A DNA stretch of 64,000 nt from Altererythrobacter sp. C41 (GCF_016803135.1 NZ_JAEVFE010000008.1:1-64000); one strand, 5' to 3'. Shown: positions 33,626 through 43,051, numbered from the stretch's first letter. Numbers and translations: made by a program. Notes: generated from the sequence alone by a model not told the origin.

Positions 33626-34756
33626 ATGCAGCCGACACATCGTCCAGTGATTTCCGCGACCGGCCTGTTCACGCCGGAAGAGAGCATTTCCAACGAGGAA
33701 CTGGTCGCCAGCTTCAACACCTACGTCGAGCGGTTCAACACGCGGAATGCCGAGGCGATCGAGGCGGGCGAGGTCGAGCCGCTCGAGCCGAGCTCGGTCG
33801 ACTTCATCGAGAAGGCCAGCGGGATCAAGGCCCGCCATGTGATGGCGAAAGCGCCGGTTCTCGATCCGGAGGTTATGGCGCCGCGGTGGGAGGAGCGCGC
33901 GAACGAGGAGCTTTCGATCCTGGCCGAAATCGGAGTTGCCGCGGCCCGCGAAGCACTCGCGCGGGCGGGGCGCGATGCTGCCGATGTGGATGCGGTGCTC
34001 TGCGCCGCGTCGAACATGCAGCGGCCCTATCCGGCCATGGCAATCGAGATCCAGCAGGCCCTCGGCATCGACGGCTTCGGCTTCGACATGAATGTCGCCT
34101 GTTCCTCGGCCACGTTCGGCATCCAGACCGCTGCCGATTACATCCGCGCCGGCAATGCCCGTTCGGTCCTGGTCGTCAGCCCCGAAATCACCAGCGGCCA
34201 CCTCAACTGGCGCGACCGCGACAGCCATTTCATCTTCGGCGACGTTGCCACGGCCGTGCTGGTGGAGGACGCGGCCATCGCGCCGGCGCAGCACTGGGAC
34301 ATCCTCGGCACGCGGCTCAAGACCGTGTTCTCGAACAATATCCGCAACAACTTCGGTTTCCTCAACCGCGCGCATCCTGAAACCGCCGACCGGCCCGACA
34401 AGCTCTTCGTCCAGCAGGGGCGCAAGGTGTTCAAGGAAGTCGTGCCGATGGTCTCGCAGATGATTCTGGACGAGGCCGAACGGCTCGGCATCGATCCACA
34501 GACACTGCGCCGGCTTTGGCTCCACCAGGCCAATACCGGAATGAACCGTCTGATCGCGCATCGGGTGCTGGGGCACGAGGCGAACGAGGACGAGAGTCCG
34601 ACCGTGCTGGACACCTACGGCAATACGTCGAGCGCCGGCTCGATCATCGCGTTTCATCTCCACAGCGACGATCTCGCGCCAGGAGATACTGGGCTGATCT
34701 GCAGTTTCGGCGCGGGTTACTCGGCGGGAACGGTCTTCGTTCGCAGGATCGGCTGA
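33626..34756 (+). CDS. Beta-ketoacyl-ACP synthase III (FabH-like)
   Basis: A 376-residue thiolase-fold condensing enzyme. The catalytic triad is intact: Cys in NVACSSATFGIQTAADY, His in LWLHQANTGMNRLIAH, and Asn in DTYGNTSSAGSIIAFHL. FNTYVERFNTRNAEAIEAGE near the N-terminus and NFGFLNRAHPE are insertions that make it longer than canonical FabH (about 320 residues). It is not beside plsX or acpP, so it may be a specialised KAS III. ATG 33626 is chosen; TTG 33617 is a credible alternative because CAGG sits at a better distance. It overlaps the convergent PAP2 gene by 40 bases. Confidence 0.85.
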   Translation: MQPTHRPVISATGLFTPEESISNEELVASFNTYVERFNTRNAEAIEAGEVEPLEPSSVDFIEKASGIKARHVMAKAPVLDPEVMAPRWEERANEELSILAEIGVAAAREALARAGRDAADVDAVLCAASNMQRPYPAMAIEIQQALGIDGFGFDMNVACSSATFGIQTAADYIRAGNARSVLVVSPEITSGHLNWRDRDSHFIFGDVATAVLVEDAAIAPAQHWDILGTRLKTVFSNNIRNNFGFLNRAHPETADRPDKLFVQQGRKVFKEVVPMVSQMILDEAERLGIDPQTLRRLWLHQANTGMNRLIAHRVLGHEANEDESPTVLDTYGNTSSAGSIIAFHLHSDDLAPGDTGLICSFGAGYSAGTVFVRRIG

Positions 34757-35832
34757 ACCCGCGCGGCGTAGGCCGCGGTCCTTGCATTCCACCAGTCGAA
34801 CGTGAGGGCCGAGGCGCGCCACAGGAGCGCCACAAGTACGACCGAGACCAGCCCGTCGACCGCATAATGGTAGGCGAGGTGGACCGAGCCGATCCAGATC
34901 GCGACGAAGAAGGCAAGGAGCCAGCGTCCGGCGATCGGCGATACGTGCCGGGCCGCGAGCCAGAACAGGAACGCGATCGCCACATGCATCGAGGGCATGG
35001 CGGTAATGCCGCTACCGAGGCCGTCGGTGTCGGCCAGATGCCAGTCGAGCAGCATCTCCTGCACCGACAGCGTCATCACCGGTATCTGGGTGTCGGCTGC
35101 CCGCAGATAGGCCATCTGCGCGTCGAACGCGGGATCGCCGAACAGGGGCCCCACGAAGCAGGGCCCGGCGGAGGCGAGCAGGGTCGCGACACCTCCGCCG
35201 ATCACCGACCATGCCAGCACGTAAGTAAGGAAGAAGCGGCGTCGAATCGCGGGGTCGATCGCGGCAAACGCGAAATAGAGGCAGCCGAGATAGAGCAGCA
35301 GAAGCCAGGCATGGTAGAGAAATGCGAGAGCCGCGGTAATCGGCGGATAGCCGATCAGCGGCTGCAGCACCTGCCAGGCATCGTGACCGAAGAAGATCGC
35401 GCGATCCCAGGCGATGAACCGTGCATCCCAGGTATATTCGTTGAACAGTGGAATCGCGGCCTTCATCTTCGAGAAGAACGGCATAAGCAGTACGCAGAGG
35501 GCGAGCAGGGGCGTCCCGGCAAGCCATTGCTGCGCAGCCGCCGGACCTGCGTAGCGCCGGTGCAGCGCGGCGATCGGCTCGCTTGGGCGATGACGCGCGA
35601 GGTACAGCGTGGCGTCGATGCAGAGCCAGGCGATGATTGCGACCAGATAGAGCCGGGCATTGGCCACGGCAGGTTCGGCATCCAGACCGATGCCCTTGCT
35701 CGTCAGCAGTGCGGCGCACAGTGCGAACAGCGCCAGCGTCGCCCCGTAGATCGGAACCTCGCCGATCCAGCGGCGGGTGCTTTCTTCTCGCATGCCCATC
35801 GAGCGGAGGCGATAGGGCAAGATGGTAAGCAT
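34717..35832 (-). CDS. PAP2-superfamily membrane protein, phosphatase or Aur1/IPC-synthase-like
   Basis: The 371-residue protein has about seven membrane helices (IYGATLALFALCAALLT, LYLVAIIAWLCIDATLYL, PLLALCVLLMPFF, AWLLLLYLGCLYFAFAA, YVLAWSVIGGGVATLLAS, AIAFLFWLAARH, LVSVVLVALLWR). The catalytic motifs are GITAMPSMHVAIAF and SVHLAYHYAVDGLVS, with the His and Asp of PAP2 enzymes. This pattern is of the PAP2_3 type that includes bacterial inositol-phosphorylceramide synthases. Substrate is therefore uncertain: a lipid phosphatase, or headgroup transfer to ceramide in a sphingolipid-making cell. It is convergent with the KAS III gene and divergent from psd. Confidence 0.82.
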   Translation of the reverse strand: MLTILPYRLRSMGMREESTRRWIGEVPIYGATLALFALCAALLTSKGIGLDAEPAVANARLYLVAIIAWLCIDATLYLARHRPSEPIAALHRRYAGPAAAQQWLAGTPLLALCVLLMPFFSKMKAAIPLFNEYTWDARFIAWDRAIFFGHDAWQVLQPLIGYPPITAALAFLYHAWLLLLYLGCLYFAFAAIDPAIRRRFFLTYVLAWSVIGGGVATLLASAGPCFVGPLFGDPAFDAQMAYLRAADTQIPVMTLSVQEMLLDWHLADTDGLGSGITAMPSMHVAIAFLFWLAARHVSPIAGRWLLAFFVAIWIGSVHLAYHYAVDGLVSVVLVALLWRASALTFDWWNARTAAYAARVQPILRTKTVPAE

Positions 35833-35891
35833 CGTCCTAACGCGCAGTCGGGAGCGTCGTGCCGCTTGTTTGGATGGAGCCGAGCCTCTAG

Positions 35892-36650
35892 ATGGCGGGG
35901 ATGGCTGGTGAATTGGTCGACAACAAGGGACGCGGTGATGTCGGCTGGCAATGGCCGGCTATTCACCCCGAAGGGCGCAAGTTCGGATTGATCGCGGTGG
36001 GCATCAGCCTGGCCGCGGCATTCCTGGCATGGGAGACGATCGCCTGGCCGATGGCGTTCCTCTCGCTCGGCGTATTCGCCTTCTTCCGCGATCCCGAACG
36101 CGTCGTCCCGCAGGATGAGCGAGCGATCGTCTCGCCCGCGGATGGGCTCGTCTCGCTGATAGCGCAGGTGGAGCCGCCGGCGGAGCTGACCATGGACGAC
36201 GGCAGCGGAACACCGGCGCTTGCCAATCAGCCGGTCACGCGCATCTCGATTTTCATGAGCGTGTTCGACGTGCACATCAACCGCGCGCCGATCGGCGGCA
36301 CGGTGCGGCGACTGGTCTATATTCCCGGCAAGTTCGTCAACGCCGACCTCGACAAGGCGAGCGAAGAGAACGAGCGCCAGCATATCCTGATCGAACGACA
36401 GGATGGCGTATCCATCGGCTTCACGCAGATCGCCGGGCTGATCGCGCGGCGGATCGTGCCGTTCGTCAAGCCGGGCGACACCCTGGCGGCGGGCGCGCGT
36501 GTTGGCCTGATCCGCTTCGGCAGCCGGGTGGATGTCTATCTCCCCGCCGGAACCGATTCGAAGGTGCTGGTCGGGCAGAAGGTGGTCGCGGGCGAGACTA
36601 TCCTTGCCGAAATCGGCGAGCAGAAGTTGATCGAGGGCATCGCCCAGTGA
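35892..36650 (+). CDS. psd: Phosphatidylserine decarboxylase proenzyme
   Basis: Psd converts phosphatidylserine to phosphatidylethanolamine at the inner membrane and self-cleaves to make a pyruvoyl group. The 252-residue proenzyme has a membrane segment ([18 protein letters not shown]), [35 protein letters not shown] and the cleavage motif [12 protein letters not shown] (Gly-Ser). It is the short, alphaproteobacterial type. Two ATGs (35892, 35901) are possible. It overlaps pssA by 4 bases and acts on that enzyme's product. Confidence 0.95.
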   Translation: MAGMAGELVDNKGRGDVGWQWPAIHPEGRKFGLIAVGISLAAAFLAWETIAWPMAFLSLGVFAFFRDPERVVPQDERAIVSPADGLVSLIAQVEPPAELTMDDGSGTPALANQPVTRISIFMSVFDVHINRAPIGGTVRRLVYIPGKFVNADLDKASEENERQHILIERQDGVSIGFTQIAGLIARRIVPFVKPGDTLAAGARVGLIRFGSRVDVYLPAGTDSKVLVGQKVVAGETILAEIGEQKLIEGIAQ

Positions 36651-37498
36651 ACGACGACTATCCGCGCGTCGGCCCCAAGGCGGCGGAAGATGAGATACCC
36701 ATGGCTGCAGGCGGCGTGCGGGGCCTTTCGCTGCGCGCCGTGTTGCCCAACGCGATCACCGCCGCCGCGCTCTGCTCCGGTCTGACGGGAATCCGCTTTG
36801 CGATCTCGGACAACTGGCGCCTGGCGATCGTGGCGGTGATTCTGGCCGGATTGCTCGACGGGATCGATGGGCGGATCGCCCGTCTCCTCAAGGCGCAGTC
36901 GCGATTCGGTGCCGAGCTGGACAGCCTGGCCGATTCGCTTTCGTTCGGCGTCGCGCCCGCGCTCATCTTCTATCTCTGGACCTTGCAGGATTTGCCCCGG
37001 CTGGGCTGGTTCGCGTCATTGGCCTTCGCGATCTGCTGTGCACTGCGCCTTGCGCGGTTCAATGCGCAGATCGACGTGGACGAGCAGCCGCACAAGTCGG
37101 CCGGGTTCCTAACCGGCGTTCCCGCGCCGGTAGGGGCGGGGCTGGCGTTCCTGCCGTTCTATCTGTGGATGGCGACCGGGTGGGAGGGTTTCCGCGAGCC
37201 GGTGATCTGCGCGATCTGGATGGTGGCGATCGCTTTCCTGATGATCTCCAACATCGCGACGCTGAGCTGGACCTCGATTCGCCCGCGGCGCAATGTCAGG
37301 CTGGAGCTGATCGCGGGGGTCGGGATACTCTTCGCCGCCCTGTTGCTCGAACCCTGGTGGACGCTCGTCGCGATCTGCGTCGGCTATCTCGTGCTGATGC
37401 CCTATGCGCTGGTCCGCTATTCCCGCGTCAGGCGGCCGCGGGCAGCGATGCCTGCGTCCGCGGCATCTGCCGCTGGAGACGACCACCTGCTCGACTGA
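36647..37498 (+). CDS. pssA: CDP-diacylglycerol-serine O-phosphatidyltransferase
   Basis: PssA makes phosphatidylserine from CDP-diacylglycerol and serine at the inner membrane. The 283 residues carry the CDP-alcohol phosphotransferase motif [26 protein letters not shown] (D-G-x2-A-R-x8-G-x3-D-x3-D, read across two blocks), then [10 protein letters not shown], with about eight membrane helices. The start overlaps psd by 4 bases, the classic psd-pssA pair. cdsA, which supplies its substrate, lies in the downstream block. The 3' end overlaps a small gene on the other strand by about 70 bases. Confidence 0.95.
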   Translation: MNDDYPRVGPKAAEDEIPMAAGGVRGLSLRAVLPNAITAAALCSGLTGIRFAISDNWRLAIVAVILAGLLDGIDGRIARLLKAQSRFGAELDSLADSLSFGVAPALIFYLWTLQDLPRLGWFASLAFAICCALRLARFNAQIDVDEQPHKSAGFLTGVPAPVGAGLAFLPFYLWMATGWEGFREPVICAIWMVAIAFLMISNIATLSWTSIRPRRNVRLELIAGVGILFAALLLEPWWTLVAICVGYLVLMPYALVRYSRVRRPRAAMPASAASAAGDDHLLD

Positions 37499-37706
37499 TC
37501 GGGCGAGGGCGCCAGGCGGGAAGCGGCTCGCTCTCCGACATATTCACGATCACGACGCGGATGGGATCAACGGCGTGCTCGGCCTGCGCCATTTCCCGGC
37601 GGAGACGTGCGAAAGCTTCCCGGCCACGAACGAAGCTGTCCGCCAGCACCACTGCAGCGCCCACGGTGGCGGTCAGAAACAGTGCAAACAGGGTAACGCC
37701 GAGCAT
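37428..37706 (-). CDS. Small single-pass membrane protein with LexA-type promoter box
   Basis: The 92-residue product has an N-terminal membrane segment (MLGVTLFALFLTATVGAAVV), then DSFVRGREAFARLRREMAQA as a charged helix, VVIVNMSESEPLPAWRP and a basic C-terminus. I recognise no family. AAGGA lies 9 bases before the ATG; a GTG at 37781 would add 25 residues. Its candidate promoter, at 37803-37833 on the minus strand, has an exact LexA-type site in its spacer. Small SOS-induced membrane proteins of this layout (for example SidA in Caulobacter) arrest division, but that role here is only analogy. It overlaps the 3' end of pssA. Confidence 0.55.
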   Translation of the reverse strand: MLGVTLFALFLTATVGAAVVLADSFVRGREAFARLRREMAQAEHAVDPIRVVIVNMSESEPLPAWRPRPISRAGGRLQRQMPRTQASLPAAA

Positions 37707-37738
37707 GATCGTGATCCTTGCATTGCGATCCCACGGTG

Positions 37739-37768
37739 TTGACAGACTGTGGGCTCGCTGTGGATAAC
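37739..37768 (+). promoter_or_regulatory. Candidate rpsB-tsf promoter overlapping a DnaA box
   Basis: TTGACA (37739-37744) and GATAAC (37763-37768) are separated by 18 bases and would start a leader of about 275 bases before rpsB. The -10 overlaps TGTGGATAA (37759-37767), a perfect reverse DnaA box (TTATCCACA). The leader itself shows no recognised regulatory RNA fold that I can support. Confidence 0.45.
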
Positions 37769-37802
37769 CGGGTTGCCGCACGACTCGTTCCGGGCGACGG
37801 GA

Positions 37803-37833
37803 ATAATGTTCCCTTTTTGTTCCAGCCTGTCAA
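37803..37833 (-). promoter_or_regulatory. Candidate LexA-controlled promoter of the small membrane gene
   Basis: On the minus strand, TTGACA (37833-37828) and CATTAT (37808-37803) are 19 bases apart. Between and overlapping them lies GTTC-CCTTTTT-GTTC (37808-37822 on the plus strand), an exact alphaproteobacterial LexA site. A site inside the spacer is the typical position for LexA repression. The predicted start near 37796 faces the rpsB promoter at close range. Confidence 0.55.
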
Positions 37834-38050
37834 GCGCTATTGTGCCGGGGTTCGCGATTCCTGCGGCGAATCGAGGGTGGATTCTTCCCTCGATCCCGGC
37901 TAAAGGCGCGCCCGCGGGGCGATTCCCGGACTCTGTCGGTCCGGTTTCAGCCACGCAAATCCACATGGAGAGCGCCACATACCGGTGCCTGCCGCGGGAT
38001 CTCCGCACGGGTTCCAGCTCTCCAGAGGCTCAACCGGAAAGGAAAGACCA

Positions 38051-38815
38051 ATGGCGACTTCTACCGTCACCATGCAGCAATTGATCGAGGCCGGCGCACA
38101 CTTCGGCCACCAGACCCACCGCTGGAACCCGCGCATGAAGCCGTACATCTTCGGCGCGCGCAACGGTGTCCACATCATCGACCTGTCGCAGACCGTGCCG
38201 CTGTTCTCGCGCGCGCTCGATTTCATCGAGCAGACGGTCCGCGCGGGCGGCAAGGTGCTGTTCGTCGGCACCAAGCGTCAGGCTCAGGAGCCGATCGCCG
38301 AGGCGGCCCGCGCCGCGGGCCAGCACTTCGTCAACCACCGCTGGCTGGGCGGCATGCTCACCAACTGGAAGACGATCTCGGGCTCGATCAAGCGCCTCAA
38401 GACGCTCGAAGAGCAGCTTTCCGGCGACACCTCGGGCTTCACCAAGAAGGAAGTCCTCCAGCTCACCCGCGAGCGCGACAAGCTCGAGCTCTCGCTCGGC
38501 GGCATTCGCGACATGGGCGGCATTCCCGACGTCATGTTCGTGATCGACGCGAACAAGGAAGATCTGGCGATCAAGGAAGCCAACGTGCTCGGCATTCCGG
38601 TCGTCGCGGTCCTCGACACCAACGTCAATCCGAGCGGCATCGCTTTTCCGGTGCCCGGCAACGACGATGCCAGCCGTGCCGTGCGCCTCTACTGCGACGC
38701 CGTGCGCGACGCGGCGATCGCGGGCCGTGGCGGCAAGGTCGCCGATTCGGGTGACGACGTGGGTGCGATGGAAGTGCCGCCCGCGGAAGCCGCGGCTTCC
38801 GAAGCGGCTGCCTGA
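38051..38815 (+). CDS. rpsB: 30S ribosomal protein S2
   Basis: The 254-residue S2 starts [20 protein letters not shown] with an AAAGGAAAG-like site. Family segments: [53 protein letters not shown] and [15 protein letters not shown]. The C-terminus ends in an acidic Ala/Glu tail. It is followed by tsf as in most bacteria. A longer upstream ATG frame exists, but the family starts here. S2 is a candidate autoregulator of its own leader, not shown by sequence. Confidence 0.98.
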   Translation: MATSTVTMQQLIEAGAHFGHQTHRWNPRMKPYIFGARNGVHIIDLSQTVPLFSRALDFIEQTVRAGGKVLFVGTKRQAQEPIAEAARAAGQHFVNHRWLGGMLTNWKTISGSIKRLKTLEEQLSGDTSGFTKKEVLQLTRERDKLELSLGGIRDMGGIPDVMFVIDANKEDLAIKEANVLGIPVVAVLDTNVNPSGIAFPVPGNDDASRAVRLYCDAVRDAAIAGRGGKVADSGDDVGAMEVPPAEAAASEAAA

Positions 38816-38901
38816 GCTTCCACACGGCCGTCACAAACACGACCTAGTGCGCCGGGCCTGAACACGGGCCCGGCGCCCAGAGATTATCAAAGGAAACGAC
38901 A

Positions 38902-39828
38902 ATGGCTGCATTCACTGCCGCTGACGTGAAGGCCCTGCGCGAGAAGACCGGCGCGGGCATGATGGACGCCAAGAAGGCGCTCGAGGAAACCGGCGGCGAC
39001 ATCGAAGCCGCGGTCGACGCGCTGCGCGCCAAGGGGCTCGCCACCGCGCAGAAGAAGTCGAGCCGCACGGCGGCCGAGGGCCTCGTCGGCGTTGCCGTCG
39101 AAGGCACCCGCGGCGTCGCGGTCGAGGTCAACTCGGAAACCGACTTCGTCGCCAAGAACGACAAGTTCCAGGACTTCGTGCGCAAGGCGACCGAAGTCGC
39201 CCTCGGCGTCGAGGGTGACGATATCGAGGCGCTGAAAGCTGCCGCCTATCCCGATGGCGGCACCGTGGCGGACAAGCTGACCGACAACGTCGCGACCATC
39301 GGCGAGAACCAGCAGCTCCGCCGGATGAAGACGGTCTCGGTCGCCAAGGGCGTGGTCGTGCCCTACGTCCACAACGCCGCCGCGCCGAACCTGGGCAAGA
39401 TCGGCGTGCTCGTCGCGCTCGAGAGCGAGGCCGACGCCGGCACGCTCGAAGCGCTTGGCAAGCAGCTCGCCATGCACATCGCCGCGGCATTCCCGCAGGC
39501 ACTCGACGCCGACGGCCTCGACGCCGAAGTGATCGAGCGCGAGCGCAAGATCGCTGCAGAGAAGGCGGCCGAAAGCGGCAAGCCGGCCGAAGTGCAGGCG
39601 AAGATGGTCGACGGCGCGGTGAAGAAGTTCGCCAAGGAAAACGCGCTGCTCAGCCAGCTCTTCGTGATGGACAACAAGACCCCGATCTCCGACGTCGTTG
39701 CCAAGGCCGGCAAGGACGCGGGTAGCGAGATCGTGCTCAAGGACTATGTCCGCTTCCAGCTCGGTGAAGGCATCGAGAAGGAAGAGAGCGACTTCGCAGC
39801 GGAGGTCGCCGCAGCCGTCGCCGGCTGA
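38902..39828 (+). CDS. tsf: Translation elongation factor Ts
   Basis: EF-Ts is the nucleotide exchange factor for EF-Tu. The 308 residues have the N-terminal UBA-like domain ([20 protein letters not shown]), [34 protein letters not shown], and a long C-terminal dimerisation region. The gene follows rpsB with 86 bases between them and a good ribosome site (AAAGGAA). A strong terminator follows at 39855-39886, so rpsB-tsf is a closed operon, separate from pyrH. Confidence 0.98.
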   Translation: MAAFTAADVKALREKTGAGMMDAKKALEETGGDIEAAVDALRAKGLATAQKKSSRTAAEGLVGVAVEGTRGVAVEVNSETDFVAKNDKFQDFVRKATEVALGVEGDDIEALKAAAYPDGGTVADKLTDNVATIGENQQLRRMKTVSVAKGVVVPYVHNAAAPNLGKIGVLVALESEADAGTLEALGKQLAMHIAAAFPQALDADGLDAEVIERERKIAAEKAAESGKPAEVQAKMVDGAVKKFAKENALLSQLFVMDNKTPISDVVAKAGKDAGSEIVLKDYVRFQLGEGIEKEESDFAAEVAAAVAG

Positions 39829-39854
39829 TCGACCGAACGAGCGAGCGAAATTCG

Positions 39855-39886
39855 CGGCCGCCGGACCTCGGTTCGGCGGCCGTTTT
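39855..39886 (+). terminator. Intrinsic terminator after tsf
   Basis: CGGCCGCCG (39855-39863) and CGGCGGCCG (39874-39882) form a perfect 9-bp stem with a 10-base loop, followed directly by TTTT. It separates rpsB-tsf from the convergent metallophosphoesterase gene. Confidence 0.88.
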
Positions 39887-39915
39887 CGTATGCGCGCGCC
39901 GACTTGTGGAGGCTT

Positions 39916-40767
39916 TCAGCGGCCCGCCGGAACGAGTTCGATAAGCCACATTTCTGGCCGGGAGAACAGCCGGAACGGGAGCACGCTGGTGCCGAGGCCT
40001 GCTGTGGTGACGAGCAGGTTCCCGTTCTCGCGCGCCGCACCGCAGGCATAGCGATCGCCGTAAGCGGACATCGTCGCCGGGGAGCCGCCCCAGGGATAGC
40101 GGATCTGCCCGCAATGGGTGTGCCCGGCCAGCATGAGCCCGAAGCCTACAGGCAGGTCGGGGAAGGGATCGGGGCTGTGGCTGAGCAGGACCGATCCTCC
40201 GCCGAGCCGGTCCATCGCTGCGAGCGTCGCAGGCAGGTCGGCATGGCCGGTATAGTCGTCGTCGATCCCGCCGATCGCAAGCGGGCCCGCGCGCGCGGCG
40301 GCGTTCGCGAGGACGGTGAATCCAGCTTGCTCCAGCTCGCGGCGGACGGCCGCGATGCCGAACCAGTGATCGTGATTGCCGAGCACCGCGATCTTGCCGG
40401 ACGGCGCCTCCAGCGCGGCCAGCGGAGCGATCGCCGCCTCCGCAGGATAGAGCCGGGTCGCGGTGCGTTTCTCGCTGACGAAATCGCCGGCGATCAGCAC
40501 CACGTCGGGCCGAAGCGCGTTCGCCTGCTGGACGATTCGTGCCAGCCGCTCCGGCGGCATGTCGGGGCCGGCGACGTGAATGTCGGAAAGCAGGAGCAGA
40601 CGCATCGGCGGAGTGTCCGAGGGAATACCCTTGATCCTGGCGGTGAGGCGCATGACGTGGGGCCCGGCCACCGTGTCGCTCCAGGCCTTCGCCGTCAGCG
40701 CCGCCACGGCGGCCAGCAGCATGACGAGCGCCCAGCGCAGCGCACGCCATGGCGATCCTCTTCCCAT
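39916..40767 (-). CDS. Calcineurin-like metallophosphoesterase, membrane anchored
   Basis: The 283-residue protein has an N-terminal membrane segment (ALVMLLAAVAALTAK) and a metallophosphoesterase domain: LLLLSDIHVAGPDM (D-x-H), VLIAGDFVSEK (GD), AVLGNHDHWFG (GNHD), LSHSPDPFP and LAGHTHCGQI (GHTH). It resembles periplasmic-facing YaeI-type enzymes, for which lipid or nucleotide phosphodiesters are substrates. It is encoded opposite to the tsf-pyrH direction, so it is an insertion in the usual rpsB-tsf-pyrH-frr order. Confidence 0.9.
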   Translation of the reverse strand: MGRGSPWRALRWALVMLLAAVAALTAKAWSDTVAGPHVMRLTARIKGIPSDTPPMRLLLLSDIHVAGPDMPPERLARIVQQANALRPDVVLIAGDFVSEKRTATRLYPAEAAIAPLAALEAPSGKIAVLGNHDHWFGIAAVRRELEQAGFTVLANAAARAGPLAIGGIDDDYTGHADLPATLAAMDRLGGGSVLLSHSPDPFPDLPVGFGLMLAGHTHCGQIRYPWGGSPATMSAYGDRYACGAARENGNLLVTTAGLGTSVLPFRLFSRPEMWLIELVPAGR

Positions 40768-40850
40768 GACCGGCTTTCCCTTTGCGCACGGGGGGCGAGG
40801 CGGCTAAGGACGCCGGCAACCCGCAAGTGAATCCGGAAACCCCATCGCCT

Positions 40851-41573
40851 ATGTCATCCCCCAAATACAAGCGCATACTGCTCAAGCTTTCGGGCGAGGT
40901 GCTGATGGGGGATCAGCAGTTCGGCATCGATCCCGCATTCGTCTCCGAACTGGCTCAGGAAGTGAAGGCGGCCAAGGATACCGGGCTGGAGCTGTGCCTG
41001 GTGATCGGCGGCGGCAACATCTTCCGCGGCATGGCCGGCGCGGCGCAGGGAATGGATCGCGCCCAGGCCGACTACATGGGCATGCTCGCGACGGTGATGA
41101 ACGCCTTGGCAATGCAGAGCGCGCTGGAGCAGCTCGGCGTCCCGACCCGCGTGCAGTCCGCGATCGAGATGGACAAGGTGTGCGAACCGGTGATCCGCCG
41201 CCGGGCCGAGCGGCATCTGGAGAAGGGCCGGGTGGTGATCTTCGCCGCCGGCGTCGGCGCGCCCTATTTCACCACCGACAGCGGAGCCGCGCTGCGCGCC
41301 GCTGAAATGCGCTGCGACGCCCTGTTCAAAGGCACGAGCGTAGACGGCATCTACGACGCAGATCCGAAGACGAACGCTTCGGCAAAGCGTTTCGACACGG
41401 TCAGTTACGATAAGGTTCTGGCAAACAATCTCAAAGTGATGGACGCTTCCGCCGTGGCGCTCTGCCGCGACAACCGGATTCCGATCGTGGTCTTTTCGAT
41501 CCGCGAAAAGGGTAATCTGGCGCGGGTGCTCGCCGGTTACGGCGTCCGCACGGTAGTGAAAGAGGAAGCCTGA
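40851..41573 (+). CDS. pyrH: UMP kinase
   Basis: PyrH phosphorylates UMP to UDP. The 240-residue amino-acid-kinase fold shows [90 protein letters not shown] and [20 protein letters not shown] take MSSPKYKR (40851) as start; a GTG at 40830 is also possible. The ribosome site is weak. frr follows after 3 bases, so pyrH-frr are coupled. Confidence 0.97.
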   Translation: MSSPKYKRILLKLSGEVLMGDQQFGIDPAFVSELAQEVKAAKDTGLELCLVIGGGNIFRGMAGAAQGMDRAQADYMGMLATVMNALAMQSALEQLGVPTRVQSAIEMDKVCEPVIRRRAERHLEKGRVVIFAAGVGAPYFTTDSGAALRAAEMRCDALFKGTSVDGIYDADPKTNASAKRFDTVSYDKVLANNLKVMDASAVALCRDNRIPIVVFSIREKGNLARVLAGYGVRTVVKEEA

Positions 41574-41576
41574 CGA

Positions 41577-42134
41577 ATGGCGAAGTACGACAAGAACGAC
41601 ATCGAGCGCCGCATGCAGGGCGCGGTGGACAGTCTGAAGAGCGATCTTTCCGGTCTGCGCACCGGACGTGCCAACACCAGCCTGCTCGATCCGGTGCAGG
41701 TCGAGGTCTACGGGTCGATGATGCCGCTGAACCAGGTGGCGACGGTCAACGCGCCCGAGCCGCGCATGCTGGCCGTGCAGGTGTGGGACAAGGCCAACGT
41801 GACCGCGGTGGAGAAGGGGATCGCGCATGCGAATCTCGGCCTCAACCCGATGATCGACGGGCAGACCATCCGCCTCCCGCTGCCCGACCTGACGGAAGAG
41901 CGCCGCCGCGAGCTGGCCAAGATCGCCGGCAAGTATGCGGAGAACGCCAAGATCGCGATCCGCAACGTGCGCCGTGACGGCATGGAAGCGCTCAAGGAAG
42001 ACGAGAAGAAGAAGGAAATCTCCGAGGACGACCGCAAGCGCGGCGAGGACGAGGTGCAGAAGCTGACCGACAAGTACGTCGCCGACGCCGATGCCGCCGC
42101 CGCGCAGAAGGAAAAGGAAATCCTGACCCAGTGA
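41577..42134 (+). CDS. frr: Ribosome recycling factor
   Basis: Frr splits post-termination ribosomes with EF-G. The 185-residue, two-domain protein has [60 protein letters not shown] and [15 protein letters not shown], the diagnostic segments of the hinge and the tRNA-mimic coiled coil. It begins 3 bases after pyrH. The following 185 bases before uppS hold only low-interest sequence with no recognised signal. Confidence 0.98.
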   Translation: MAKYDKNDIERRMQGAVDSLKSDLSGLRTGRANTSLLDPVQVEVYGSMMPLNQVATVNAPEPRMLAVQVWDKANVTAVEKGIAHANLGLNPMIDGQTIRLPLPDLTEERRRELAKIAGKYAENAKIAIRNVRRDGMEALKEDEKKKEISEDDRKRGEDEVQKLTDKYVADADAAAAQKEKEILTQ

Positions 42135-42319
42135 GGGAGATCGGACGACCTTCCCCCTCCTGTCGCCCTTTCGGGGCGGCTTCGCTTCCAGAGGAAGGGC
42201 AGTGAGACTTGGCGAACCGAAGGTGATCCTGGTCGCAGCGGAGTGGTGCGGATGTCGCGCCCGCCGCGTCGCGCCGTGCCGCCGTACCTTGATCCCTTCC
42301 TCCCGAGAGGAGCGGGGAA

Positions 42320-43006
42320 ATGGCTGACGACACCCCGGCACAGGCCTGCCATGTCGCCATCATCATGGACGGCAACGGCCGCTGGGCGAAGCGCCGGCAC
42401 CTGCCGCGCGCGCTCGGCCATCAGCGCGGCGTGGAGGCGGTGCGCACGCTCGTGCGCGGTCTCTCGAATACGGGCATCGAATGCCTGACGCTCTACGCTT
42501 TCAGTTCCGAGAACTGGAAGCGGCCCGGCGAAGAGGTCGACGACCTGATGAACCTCATGCGCAAGTTCGTGAAATCGGACTTGCCGGAATTCATCGCAAA
42601 TGACGTCAAGCTCAAGATTATCGGTGATTGGCAGGGGCTTGCGCCCGATATCGTTGCAATGCTCGAAGATGCGCTGGCGAAGACCAGCGGTGGCGCTCGC
42701 ACGCTGGCCGTCGCGCTCAACTACGGATCGCAGCAGGAGATCGCGCGCGCCGCAGCCAAGGCCGCGTCTGAAGGCGAGATTACGCCTGAGACGATCGCGG
42801 CGCATCTCGATACTGCCGACCTGCCGCCGCTCGACCTGCTGATCCGCACGAGCGGAGAGGTGCGGCTGTCGAACTTCCTGCTGTGGCAAGCCGCCTATGC
42901 CGAGATGATCTTCGTCGATACGCTATGGCCCGACTTCACGCCCGAGCACCTGCAGAACGCGTTGGACGATTTCGCGCGAAGGGAGCGCCGTTATGGCGGC
43001 CGGTGA
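42320..43006 (+). CDS. uppS: Isoprenyl (undecaprenyl) diphosphate synthase
   Basis: UppS extends farnesyl diphosphate by cis condensation to the C55 carrier used for peptidoglycan and other envelope glycans. The 228-residue protein has VAIIMDGNGRWAKRRHLPRA (the catalytic Asp), HQRGVEAVRTLV, LTLYAFSSENWKRP and LIRTSGEVRLSNFLLWQAAY, where GE replaces the more common GE/GD variants, and ends EMIFVDTLWPDF. All substrate residues appear intact. cdsA follows at 46 bases. Confidence 0.96.
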   Translation: MADDTPAQACHVAIIMDGNGRWAKRRHLPRALGHQRGVEAVRTLVRGLSNTGIECLTLYAFSSENWKRPGEEVDDLMNLMRKFVKSDLPEFIANDVKLKIIGDWQGLAPDIVAMLEDALAKTSGGARTLAVALNYGSQQEIARAAAKAASEGEITPETIAAHLDTADLPPLDLLIRTSGEVRLSNFLLWQAAYAEMIFVDTLWPDFTPEHLQNALDDFARRERRYGGR

Positions 43007-43051
43007 CGCTTTCCGTTCCCTGAGCGTCGTTTCCCACGAGCGAGGAGAGCG

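Noticed and set aside
37985-38050. A 22-residue extension of ribosomal protein S2
   Set aside because: S2 proteins start at the MATSTVTM equivalent, and the ribosome site fits that ATG.
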